From: an uncultured Bacteroidales bacterium
GTDB taxonomy: Bacteria; Bacteroidota; Bacteroidia; Bacteroidales; UBA932
Reading direction: 5' to 3'
Assembly: GCA_947306365.1 (NCBI GenBank)
Contig: CAMZGD010000001.1
Location: forward strand, 62,001-126,000
DNA length: 64,000 nt
The translations under genes were made by a program, and so were the position numbers. This document shows, piece after piece, positions 8,777-16,439 of the stretch. Position 1 is the stretch's first letter; every line of letters begins with the position of its first letter. The notes under the pieces are model-generated. The model worked only from the letters and a program-made list of their open reading frames with translations, did no database searches and was not told the origin of the DNA.

Positions 8777-10453
8777 TCAGGGGAGATAAATCAATTGCTT
8801 TGTCTGGAGATCCCTGCGATAATGCTTGAAGAAATCCCACATGATACGTGCGGTGGGCATGAAGTTCCAGTGCCCATAGTCAATGACGGCAACCAGTTTG
8901 ATGAGCGGCACGGTATCCTTATATAACTGGCCGGTCTCCACGACGATGCCTTGCCCCTTGTTTGTATGGAGGGTTTCCCGATCGCGCAGCGGTTGTCCGA
9001 ACACAGGCCAGGACGTGAAATCCATCTGGTCGACGACATCCATCCCGTTCATCTGTTCATACGCGTTCCAGGCGTTGAGGTAACTGTTTCCCTGCCAGTT
9101 GTCGGCCGTCATGTAAGGAACCGTGGTGTCCATCGTGCCGAATACGGAGCAGTAAGCCGTTTCCACGGCCCCGCGCTTCTGCGTGGCTTCGCTCCAGACG
9201 GCTTCGAACGTAGGGAATGGGCCGATCCAGTGACCGGTGAACAACGCTCCGGAATGGCCGCCGACCGCCGCGAATAGATGCGATTTTTTGATGCCCAGCG
9301 CCGTGGCGGTCATCGATCCCGCAGAAAGGCCTTCCGCGTAAACGCGCGAAGGGTCGAGCTGGGGATACTTCTGGAACAAGATATTGAGCACCGACTCAAT
9401 GCCGTCGTGCCCCATCGCCTGGTAGTTGGGCGTTCCCTGCCATTCCATCTCCACGACGAAGAAGCGGTCTTCACCGGCCACTTGCAGGAAACCGGACGTT
9501 TCCGCCTGGGTGCGCGGGTCATTGGTGTTGCCGTGAAGCAGGACCATCACAGGTACGCTGCCCGCCGGTGCACCCTCCAACAGTTCTTCCGGCCAGTATT
9601 CGTACCACAGGTATTTGGGCCCGTCCAGCGTCCGCTGCCGGAATCCGGCGGGATATTCCACGACGATGCGCCGGAGACCCAGCCGCTGCCATTCCGTATA
9701 GGGTTCGAGTTCGTAAGGTCCGTACTGGCCGAACTTGGCTCCTTCATAGTGTGTATGCCGGAAGTTGTTATAACGGAAATTGCGTGAAAAGACCTTGTCC
9801 CAGGCTTCGGAGAAGAATTCTTTCGGATCCGTGACGGAAGAGACGACCACTTGCAGCAGGGGTTCTTCCGGGGCTTTTTCCGCATTGAGCGCTGCGTAGG
9901 CTTTGCCGGCTTTGGCCGCATTTTTCCCGCTGACGAAGGCAGGGACACCGTAGGAAGTGAAGTCTTTGGGCAGCCGGGCCGCTTTTCCGTCGAGCGTGGC
10001 GATGCCGGCGATATGGTCGGCCGCCCGCAGGGCAAGGGTCTGGTTGACGAACGTGGCGCCCCGGCCCAGGCCGATGACTTTCAAATTGCCGGATCGGGCC
10101 AGGTTGAACAGTTCCACGAAGGCGTCGAAATCCTTGCCGGCATCATAGGTTTCTCCGACGGGGTTGATGACGAAAGCCGTACCGAAGTTCTCGTCGAGGA
10201 CGGGCTGGATGCCGAACGAATCCAGAAGAACCGACGCGCCGGATTCATCCAGTCGGGTATCGGGGTATATGAAAAAAGTCGGTGCGTTATTGTATGACCG
10301 CCCTTCGGCCCGGGTCGGTCCGCCGAACGAAACGGAAACCACCCCCCGTCTTACGAGAACAACGTTTTCCGGAAGCGCGGGTTGTGCGGAAACGGTCGGC
10401 GCCAGGAGCAGGAAGGCGGCAGCGAGCAGGCAGGCTCTAACCAAAGGCTTCAT
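8777..10453 (-). CDS. Secreted alpha/beta-hydrolase (PHB-depolymerase/feruloyl-esterase-like)
   Basis: A 558-residue protein with an N-terminal signal peptide (MKPLVRACLLAAAFLLLAPTVSAQ) and an alpha/beta-hydrolase core. The oxyanion region is VMVLLHGNTND and the nucleophile elbow is EGLSAGSM with S377, the G-x-S-x-G pattern of the Esterase_phb family. A late DYGHWNFMP histidine is a good candidate for the third catalytic residue. The first ~250 residues form a separate, less recognisable module. The gene sits in the rhamnose operon, 4 nt upstream of rhaB, which suggests removal of acyl groups from a rhamnose-containing plant or algal glycan. Substrate is inferred only. Confidence 0.75.
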   Translation of the reverse strand: MKPLVRACLLAAAFLLLAPTVSAQPALPENVVLVRRGVVSVSFGGPTRAEGRSYNNAPTFFIYPDTRLDESGASVLLDSFGIQPVLDENFGTAFVINPVGETYDAGKDFDAFVELFNLARSGNLKVIGLGRGATFVNQTLALRAADHIAGIATLDGKAARLPKDFTSYGVPAFVSGKNAAKAGKAYAALNAEKAPEEPLLQVVVSSVTDPKEFFSEAWDKVFSRNFRYNNFRHTHYEGAKFGQYGPYELEPYTEWQRLGLRRIVVEYPAGFRQRTLDGPKYLWYEYWPEELLEGAPAGSVPVMVLLHGNTNDPRTQAETSGFLQVAGEDRFFVVEMEWQGTPNYQAMGHDGIESVLNILFQKYPQLDPSRVYAEGLSAGSMTATALGIKKSHLFAAVGGHSGALFTGHWIGPFPTFEAVWSEATQKRGAVETAYCSVFGTMDTTVPYMTADNWQGNSYLNAWNAYEQMNGMDVVDQMDFTSWPVFGQPLRDRETLHTNKGQGIVVETGQLYKDTVPLIKLVAVIDYGHWNFMPTARIMWDFFKHYRRDLQTKQLIYLP

Positions 10454-10463
10454 AATGCGGTTA

Positions 10464-12875
10464 TTATAAGGTTATTTCCAGTTGATGCCGCCCCGGTTCG
10501 TACGGGATGAAGTGTTTCCCGCCTTTGCCGGTGCAGCGGATGGTCAGGTCGTACTCCGCGTCGCGGAAGCGGCGGTGCAGCTTGTAGGTGCCGTATGCCA
10601 CCGGGATGCAGGGCTCGATGAGCAGGCCGTCGTACTGCGGCTTGATGCCGAGGATGAATTCACTGACGCATTTCCAGGTCCAGGCGGCGGTGCCGGTGAG
10701 CCAGCTGTTCTTGCCTTCGCCGGGCCGTGCGGCGTCCTTGCCGGCCACCATCTGGCAGAACACGTACGGTTCCACCTTGCGGAGCGCCTGGTCTTTCGTG
10801 AAGGCGGGCGTGATCTTGCAGTAGTGGCGCCAAGCATCGTCGGCCCGTCCGGCCATTGCCTCTCCGATGATGACCCAGGGATTGTTGTGGCAGAAGATGC
10901 CGGCGTTCTCCTTGTAGCCTTGCGGGTAGGAGCTGATTTCGCCGTAGTCTTTGATGTAGTGGGTGTAGGCCGGCGTATTGAGTACCAGGCCGTGTTCGCA
11001 CTCCAGATACTTGACCGCGGAATCCAGCGCCCGGTCGCACAGGCCCTCTTCCGCGCCGATGCGCGCCATGGTGCACCAGCCCTGGCTTTCGATGAAGACC
11101 CGGCCTTCTTCGTTCTCGTGGGATCCGATCTTGCGTCCGAAATAGTCATAGGCGCGCAGGAACCATTCGCCGTCCCAGCCGTGGGCTTTCACGGCTGTTT
11201 CCATCGCGGTCACGGCGGCTTGCACTTCCGCCACATAAGGCGGATCGGCGGCCACGGACGGATGTGCCAGCAGTTCCGCGAAATCCCGTCCTTCCGCCAC
11301 GAAGAGCCCCGCGATCATCAAGGATTCCGCCTTGGAGCCTTCGGTCTTGTTCTCGGTAGTCTGGAAACTCTCGTCCGGGTTGTCGGAGAAGCAGTTGAGG
11401 TTGAGGCAGTCGTTCCAGTCGGCCCGGCCGATGAGCGGCAGGCCGTGGGGACCGAGGTTGTCGGTCATGTGGGCGAAGCTGATCTTCAGATGATCCAGCA
11501 GCGAGACCTCCGTGCCGGGCCGGTTGTCGAACGGAACAGGCTCCTGCAGGATGCTGAAGTCTCCCGTTTCCTTGATATAGGCCACGGTGCCGAAAATCAG
11601 CCAGAGCGGGTCGTCGTTGAAGCCGCCGCCGATGTCGTTGTTGCCGCGCCTGGTCAGGGGCTGGTACTGGTGGTAGCAGCCGCCGTCAGGGAACTGCGTG
11701 GCGGCGATGTCGAGGATGCGCTGGCGCGCCCGGTCCGGGATGAGGTGGCAGATGCCCGCGAGGTCCTGGTTGGAGTCGCGGAAGCCCATCCCCCGGCCGA
11801 TGCCGCTCTCGAAGTAGCTGGCGCTTCGGCTCATGAAGAAGGTGATCATGCACTGGTACTGGTTCCAGACGTTGACCGTCCGGTCCAACTCCGGCATGGC
11901 GGAAGACACGCTGAACCGGTCGAGCAGGTCGTCCCAAAAGGCGTTCAGCGCCGTGAAGGCCGCATCCGCGCCTGCCGGCGTGCCGTACCGCTCCATCATC
12001 GCCCGCGCCGGGGCCTTGTTGATGATCTGTTTTGCTTCGTTCGCAAATTTCAATTCCGGCGGATTCTCCACATAACCCAGCACGAAGATCAGTTCTTCGG
12101 AGGCGCCGGGTTCGAGCGTCAGGTCGAACCGGTGGGACGCCACCGGACTCCAGCCGTGTGCCACGGAGTCGCCCGACGTGCCGGCAAGGACCTGCTGCGG
12201 AGCTTCGAAGCCGTTGTACAGGCCGATGAACGTCTCGCGGTCGGTATCGAAGCCGTCGAAGGGACGGTTCACGCCGTAGAAGGCGTAGTGGTCGCGCCGT
12301 TCACGGTATTCGGTCTTGTGATAGAGCATATCGGGTTCGATCTCCACCTCGCCGGTGGACAGGTTGCGCTGGAAGTTCTCCATATCGGTCGAAGCGTTCC
12401 AGAGGCACCATTCCACGAAGGAATACAGCTGGAAGGTTTTCCGCTTCGTGCCCGTATTGGCCAGGCGGACCCGGTGGATCTCGCACCAGGCTTCCGGCGG
12501 CACGAAGAACAGCACGTCCGCGCGCAGGCCGTCCTTCTCCCCGGTGATGCGGGTGTAGCCCATGCCGTGCCGGCACTCGTAGCAGTCAAGCGGTGTCTTG
12601 CAGGGTTTCCAGCCGGGACTCCAGACCGTTCCGCCGTCCTTTACGTAGAAGTAGCGTCCGCCCGCATCCATCGGGACGCCGTTGTAGCGGTAGCGGAGAA
12701 TGCGGCGGAACTTGGCGTCGCGGCAGAAGCAGTAGCCGCCGGCCGTGTTCGAGACCAGGGAGAAGAAATCCCCGGTTCCCATATAGTTGATCCACGGCCA
12801 GGGCGTGTCGGGCCGGGTGATCACGAATTCGCGCGCCGTGTCGTCAAAATGTCCGAATCGAAGCAATTCTTCCAT
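10464..12875 (-). CDS. GH94 cellobiose phosphorylase (cellobiose/cellodextrin phosphorylase family)
   Basis: An 803-residue GH94 enzyme, the length of cellobiose phosphorylases, which split cellobiose with phosphate into glucose 1-phosphate and glucose. Visible family blocks are WPWINYMGTGDF and GGYxFxxDA at the N-terminus, the RGMGFRDSNQDL segment, and the catalytic aspartate D489 in ADWNDCLNL (D490 in the Cellvibrio enzyme). No signal peptide is seen, so it is cytoplasmic. I chose ATG at 12875 because it gives the family-typical N-terminus MEELLRFGHFDD; a TTG 21 nt upstream overlaps the promoter box. It is the first gene of the esterase-rhaBATD transcription unit. Confidence 0.9.
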   Translation of the reverse strand: MEELLRFGHFDDTAREFVITRPDTPWPWINYMGTGDFFSLVSNTAGGYCFCRDAKFRRILRYRYNGVPMDAGGRYFYVKDGGTVWSPGWKPCKTPLDCYECRHGMGYTRITGEKDGLRADVLFFVPPEAWCEIHRVRLANTGTKRKTFQLYSFVEWCLWNASTDMENFQRNLSTGEVEIEPDMLYHKTEYRERRDHYAFYGVNRPFDGFDTDRETFIGLYNGFEAPQQVLAGTSGDSVAHGWSPVASHRFDLTLEPGASEELIFVLGYVENPPELKFANEAKQIINKAPARAMMERYGTPAGADAAFTALNAFWDDLLDRFSVSSAMPELDRTVNVWNQYQCMITFFMSRSASYFESGIGRGMGFRDSNQDLAGICHLIPDRARQRILDIAATQFPDGGCYHQYQPLTRRGNNDIGGGFNDDPLWLIFGTVAYIKETGDFSILQEPVPFDNRPGTEVSLLDHLKISFAHMTDNLGPHGLPLIGRADWNDCLNLNCFSDNPDESFQTTENKTEGSKAESLMIAGLFVAEGRDFAELLAHPSVAADPPYVAEVQAAVTAMETAVKAHGWDGEWFLRAYDYFGRKIGSHENEEGRVFIESQGWCTMARIGAEEGLCDRALDSAVKYLECEHGLVLNTPAYTHYIKDYGEISSYPQGYKENAGIFCHNNPWVIIGEAMAGRADDAWRHYCKITPAFTKDQALRKVEPYVFCQMVAGKDAARPGEGKNSWLTGTAAWTWKCVSEFILGIKPQYDGLLIEPCIPVAYGTYKLHRRFRDAEYDLTIRCTGKGGKHFIPYEPGRHQLEITL

Positions 12876-12893
12876 GGAGATGGTTTTTTCTTT

Positions 12894-12901
12894 CAAAGAT
12901 A
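12894..12901 (-). promoter_or_regulatory. -7 box of the GH94/rhamnose operon promoter
   Basis: On the minus strand the sequence reads TATCTTTG, matching the Bacteroidetes TAnnTTTG box. Predicted start is ~12888, giving only about 13 nt of leader before the ATG at 12875. No convincing -33 TTG is seen at the right spacing, so the site may depend on an activator. Confidence 0.5.
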
Positions 12902-12910
12902 AAGATAATA

Positions 12911-12941
12911 TTGTTGTTCTGGGCGGTTTTTGCTACCTTTG
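12911..12941 (+). promoter_or_regulatory. Promoter of the transketolase-sigma factor operon
   Basis: TTG at 12911-12913, 20 nt, then TACCTTTG at 12934-12941: a full Bacteroidetes promoter match. It leaves a leader of about 25 nt before the ATG at 12973 and lies back to back with the GH94 promoter. Confidence 0.7.
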
Positions 12942-12972
12942 TTAAACGCATATCCAAACAACCCTACCCTAT

Positions 12973-13818
12973 ATGGAATACACACTTCCCCAGATTGCTT
13001 CGCAGGTGAGGAGGGACATCGTGCGGATGGTCACGGCCGCCGCGTCCGGCCATCCGGGCGGCTCGCTGAGCAGCACGGATTTCCTCACCTATCTTTTTTT
13101 CAAGGAAATGAATGTAACGCCGGAGACGTGGCACCGCAGCGGAACGGGCATCGACCAGTTTTTCCTTTCGGCCGGTCACATTTCGCCCGTGCTCTACAGC
13201 CTGCTTGCCCGGCGGGGATACTTCCCGGTCGCGGAGCTGGCCACTTTCCGCCGTTTCGGAACCCGGCTCCAGGGCCACCCCTCCGTGGAGAAGGGCCTGC
13301 CCGGCGTCAACCAGGCGGCCGGTTCGCTGGGCCAGGGCCTTTCGGTGGCCATCGGCGCAGCCCTTGCCAAGCGTCTCTCCGGCGACCCGAACACCGTCTA
13401 TGTCCTGATCGGTGACGGCGAGAGCGAAGAAGGCCAGATCTGGGAAGCGGCGATGTCGGCCGCGCACTACAAGGTGGACAACCTGGTCGCGATGACCGAC
13501 TGGAACCATCAGCAGATCGACGGCACGACCGAAGACGTGGCGGGCCTGGGCGACCTGCGCGCCAAATGGGAAGCCTTCGGCTGGAGCGTCATCGAAGCCG
13601 ACGGCCACGATTTCCCTTCCATCGCCCACGCCTTTGCCGAAGCCCGCACCCGCAAGGGTCTGGGCTGTCCCGTGATGATCCTCTGGCATACCGAGATGGG
13701 CCACGGCGTCGATTTCATGGCCGGCACCTGCAAGTGGCACGGCAAGAATCCTTCCGTGGAGCAGTGCGCGGAAGCAATGAAACAACTTGAAGAAACGATG
13801 GGAGATTTTGCCTTATGA
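12973..13818 (+). CDS. Transketolase, N-terminal (thiamine-diphosphate-binding) subunit
   Basis: A 281-residue protein equal to the first half of transketolase, as in the two-gene transketolases of many anaerobes. SGHPGGSLSS (25-34), the substrate-histidine segment LSAGHISP, and the ThDP/Mg motif GDGESEEGQIWE (147-158) with N178 are visible. With the next gene it would form the heteromeric enzyme of the non-oxidative pentose phosphate pathway. The stop codon overlaps the start of the C-terminal subunit by 4 nt (ATGA), a coupling that favours equal synthesis. Confidence 0.93.
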   Translation: MEYTLPQIASQVRRDIVRMVTAAASGHPGGSLSSTDFLTYLFFKEMNVTPETWHRSGTGIDQFFLSAGHISPVLYSLLARRGYFPVAELATFRRFGTRLQGHPSVEKGLPGVNQAAGSLGQGLSVAIGAALAKRLSGDPNTVYVLIGDGESEEGQIWEAAMSAAHYKVDNLVAMTDWNHQQIDGTTEDVAGLGDLRAKWEAFGWSVIEADGHDFPSIAHAFAEARTRKGLGCPVMILWHTEMGHGVDFMAGTCKWHGKNPSVEQCAEAMKQLEETMGDFAL

Positions 13819-14759
13819 AAGCGTTTGTAGATACCGGTAAGAAAGACACCCGTTCGGGCTTCGGCGCAGGACTCGCCGAACTGGGAAACAGCAACCCGAA
13901 AGTCGTGGCCCTGACCGCCGACCTGAAGGGTTCGCTCAAGATGGACGCCTTCGCGGCGGAGCATCCCGAGCGTTTCTTTGAAGTGGGCATCGCCGAGGCC
14001 AACATGGTCGGCATGGCGGCCGGCCTGGCCGTCGCGGGCTATATCCCTTTCATCGGCACGTTCGCCAATTTCGCCACGGCACGCGTGCTCGACCAGATCC
14101 GCCAGTCGGTCTGCTATTCGAAGACCAACGTGAAGATCGCCGCCTCCCACGCCGGCATCACGCTCGGCGAAGACGGCGCCACGCACCAGACGCTCGAAGA
14201 CATCGGCCTGATGCGGATGCTGCCGGAAATGGTCGTCATCAACCCGTGCGACTACAACCAGACGAAGGCGGCCACCCTCGCCGCAGCGGCCTGGGACGGT
14301 CCGGTGTATCTCCGGTTCGGCCGTCCGGGCGTGCCGAACTTCACGCCGGCCGACCAGCCTCTCGAAATCGGGAAGGCATTGAAGCTCAACGACGGCAAGG
14401 ACGTGACGATCATCGCCACCGGCCACCTTGTGTGGGAAGCCATCCAGGCGGCCACGGTCCTGGAGGCGCAGGGCGTCTCGGTGGACCTGATCGACATCCA
14501 TACCATCAAGCCGCTCGACAAGGAAGCCGTCATCGCCTCGGCGCGCAAGACCGGAAAGGTCGTGGTCGCCGAAGAACATCTCGTCGCCGGCGGCCTTGGC
14601 GAGGAAATTGCAGGCGTTCTCGCGACAGCGTGCCCTACGCCCATGCGCCTGGTCGCCATCGACGACCAGTTCGGCCAGAGCGGAAAGCCTGCGGAACTGA
14701 TGGCTGCCTATGGCCTCGACGCCGCACACATCGTCAAGGCGGCGCTGTCGCTGCGATGA
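13815..14759 (+). CDS. Transketolase, C-terminal (pyrimidine-binding) subunit
   Basis: A 314-residue partner of the preceding gene, containing the Pyr domain and C-terminal transketolase domain. The DTRSGFG-like start, the catalytic glutamate region FEVGIAEANMVGMAAGLA, the FxTFANFATARxLDQIRQSV block and the C-terminal VVAEEHLVAGGLGEEI are typical. Its own stop overlaps the start of the sigma factor gene in an ATGA junction at 14756-14759, so transketolase and sigma factor synthesis are translationally coupled. Confidence 0.93.
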   Translation: MKAFVDTGKKDTRSGFGAGLAELGNSNPKVVALTADLKGSLKMDAFAAEHPERFFEVGIAEANMVGMAAGLAVAGYIPFIGTFANFATARVLDQIRQSVCYSKTNVKIAASHAGITLGEDGATHQTLEDIGLMRMLPEMVVINPCDYNQTKAATLAAAAWDGPVYLRFGRPGVPNFTPADQPLEIGKALKLNDGKDVTIIATGHLVWEAIQAATVLEAQGVSVDLIDIHTIKPLDKEAVIASARKTGKVVVAEEHLVAGGLGEEIAGVLATACPTPMRLVAIDDQFGQSGKPAELMAAYGLDAAHIVKAALSLR

Positions 14760-15286
14760 CAGACCAGGAGATTCTCAAGCTTTATCGGGAAGGCGGACGC
14801 GAAGCGGCGTTCCGCCTTCTTGTGCAAACCTACAAGGAGCGGCTCTACTGGCACATCCGCAGGATGGTCCTCGACCACGACGATGCCGATGACTGCCTGC
14901 AGAACACCTTCCTGAAGGCCTGGCGCTCGCTCGACGGTTTCCGCGGCGACGCCCGGCTCTACACCTGGCTCTACCGCATCGCGACCAACGAGACCCTGAC
15001 GTTCCTGTCGAACCAGCAGAAGCGCGGCGAATACGTGGGCCTCGACGCTGCCGACCGGCTGTCGTCCGACACGTGGTTCGACGGCGACCGGGTGCAGGCG
15101 GCGCTCCACAAGGCCATCGCGAAGCTTCCGCCCAAGCAGAAAGCCGTGTTCAACCTCCGCTATTTCGAGGAAATGCCCTATGAACAGATTTCCCGGGTGC
15201 TGGAGACGTCGGAGGGCGCCCTCAAGGCATCGTACCACCACGCCTATGAAAAAGTAAAGGCGTGGATGCAGGCGGCATTGGATTAA
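14756..15286 (+). CDS. ECF-type RNA polymerase sigma factor
   Basis: A 176-residue sigma-70 family protein of extracytoplasmic-function type. Region 2 is visible as MVLDHDDADDCLQNTFLKAWRSLDGFRGDARLYTWLYRIATNE, and region 4 as LPPKQKAVFNLRYFEEMPYEQISRVLETSEGALKASYHHAYEKVK. I start it at ATG 14756 because this gives the usual MTDQEILKLY N-terminus; an open frame further upstream is an artefact of the transketolase gene. It is followed by a membrane protein that is a likely anti-sigma factor and by an LTxxQ-like periplasmic protein, a common envelope-stress arrangement. Confidence 0.93.
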   Translation: MTDQEILKLYREGGREAAFRLLVQTYKERLYWHIRRMVLDHDDADDCLQNTFLKAWRSLDGFRGDARLYTWLYRIATNETLTFLSNQQKRGEYVGLDAADRLSSDTWFDGDRVQAALHKAIAKLPPKQKAVFNLRYFEEMPYEQISRVLETSEGALKASYHHAYEKVKAWMQAALD

Positions 15287-15318
15287 ACCTTTGAAAACAC
15301 CTTGTGTCTAAGAAACGT

Positions 15319-15756
15319 ATGAACGAAGAAAAGGACATCCTGCAAAGCCTTGCCGGCAGCGGCAACCCGTTCCGCGCGCCCGAGGGTTACTTCGATGCGC
15401 TGGAGGACCGTGTGATGACACGCATTGCCGCCGACGCGGCGGAGCAGCCGCAGCGGCCCGTGTGGCGCATTCTCAAGCCCGCCCTGACGCTGGCGGCCGC
15501 TTTCGCCATCATCTTCGGCATGGGCTATGGCGTACTGGCCCTCACCCACACGCTCGACCGCGGCGTCGGTACCTCCGCGTCCGAAGGTTTCGCTTCCGTC
15601 GAAGAAGAACTGATCCGTCCCATCTCGCTCATCGAGTATTATCAATCGGAGCCTGTCGAAGAAAACGCCGAACTCGACGAGGAAACGCTGGTCGATTACC
15701 TGTCTTCCTCGCTGTCCTGGGCTGACTTGGCCGATATTTACGCACAATCTTATTGA
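15319..15756 (+). CDS. Single-pass membrane protein, probable anti-sigma factor
   Basis: A 145-residue protein with one transmembrane segment (about residues 50-70, LTLAAAFAIIFGMGYGVLAL). The N-terminal cytoplasmic part carries the NPFRAPEGYFDALEDRVMTRI motif seen before the membrane segment in many Bacteroidetes proteins encoded after ECF sigma factors. The acidic C-terminus would be periplasmic. I use ATG 15319; a GTG at 15304 would add five residues. Function is inferred from position and topology, since there is no zinc-finger anti-sigma signature. Confidence 0.65.
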   Translation: MNEEKDILQSLAGSGNPFRAPEGYFDALEDRVMTRIAADAAEQPQRPVWRILKPALTLAAAFAIIFGMGYGVLALTHTLDRGVGTSASEGFASVEEELIRPISLIEYYQSEPVEENAELDEETLVDYLSSSLSWADLADIYAQSY

Positions 15757-15758
15757 GC

Positions 15759-16277
15759 ATGAAGAAATTTATCGCATTTACCATCTGCCTGTTTGCGGCC
15801 GTCGTGCTTTTCGCGCAGCCGCAGGGGAAACCGTCCGAAGAGCAGCGCAAGAAAGACTTTGAACGCATCCAGTCCGAAAAGATCGCCTACATCACGCAGG
15901 AACTCGATCTTTCGCCCGAAGAAGCGCAAGTGTTCTGGCCGGTGTACAACCAATGCTGGAAAGAGTCGCTTGCCGCGCACAAGAAGATGCGGGACGCCTT
16001 CGGGGAATTCCGCGGCAAAAAGGGCGAAGAGTTGACCGAAGCCGAACTGGAAAAGAAACTCAACGAATACGTTGCCGCCAACGAAGCTTCCAACCAGGTC
16101 CTGGCCAAGTGGTATCCGAAATTCAAGGAAGTCCTGCCCATCCGCAAGGTAGCCAGGCTCTACCAGGCCGAAGAAGCCTTCCAGCAGCGGATGATCAACA
16201 ATTTGCGGAAACATCCCCAGGAAGGCGCCAGGCCTCAAGGTCCCGCCCACCGGGAACGGGACAGAGACAAGAAATGA
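15759..16277 (+). CDS. Periplasmic LTxxQ/Spy-like helical protein
   Basis: A 172-residue secreted protein: signal peptide MKKFIAFTICLFAAVVLFAQ, then an almost entirely helical, charged chain. LDLSPEEAQVFWPVYNQ resembles the LTxxQ repeat of CpxP/Spy periplasmic chaperones and sensors. The C-terminus is basic and disordered. It starts 2 nt after the probable anti-sigma gene, and a strong terminator overlaps its stop, so it closes the operon. A sensor or chaperone role in the adjacent sigma pathway is an inference. Confidence 0.65.
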   Translation: MKKFIAFTICLFAAVVLFAQPQGKPSEEQRKKDFERIQSEKIAYITQELDLSPEEAQVFWPVYNQCWKESLAAHKKMRDAFGEFRGKKGEELTEAELEKKLNEYVAANEASNQVLAKWYPKFKEVLPIRKVARLYQAEEAFQQRMINNLRKHPQEGARPQGPAHRERDRDKK

Positions 16278-16303
16278 AAAAAGCGGCAATCGCCGCTTTT
16301 TTT
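16277..16303. terminator. Bidirectional rho-independent terminator
   Basis: GCGGC (16283-16287) and GCCGC (16292-16296) pair around AATC, with an A-run on the left and seven T on the right. It ends the transketolase-sigma operon and could also stop transcripts coming from lepA. Confidence 0.9.
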
Positions 16304-16328
16304 ATCTGCCTCTTGCTCCGCCGGTAGC

Positions 16329-16411
16329 GTCCATCCAAAATAACGCCCGATTTTATGGATGGACCGCGAAAAAATTGCCTTCCGTCCAAGGATAAGGCCG
16401 TTTTTATGGAC
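16329..16411. repeat. Two related imperfect hairpins between a terminator and lepA
   Basis: Unit 1 has GTCCATCCA (16329-16337) facing TGGATGGAC (16356-16364). Unit 2 has GTCCA (16384-16388) facing TGGAC (16407-16411). Both enclose a similar core, ATAA(C/G)GCC followed by TTTTATGGA, about 52 nt apart, so they look like a tandem duplication. No gene is present in this space. Confidence 0.6.
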
Positions 16412-16439
16412 AGAACGCCTATTTCGCAATACGTATCTC

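Noticed and set aside
10482-12902. 806-codon open frame antisense to the GH94 gene
   Set aside because: A shadow of the real gene: rich in Val, His and Asp without recognisable domains, while the opposite strand has a complete catalytic site.
14246-14755. N-terminal extension of the sigma factor frame
   Set aside because: Lies inside the transketolase C-terminal gene in another frame, is Arg/Gly/His-rich, and the proper sigma start is the ATG at 14756.
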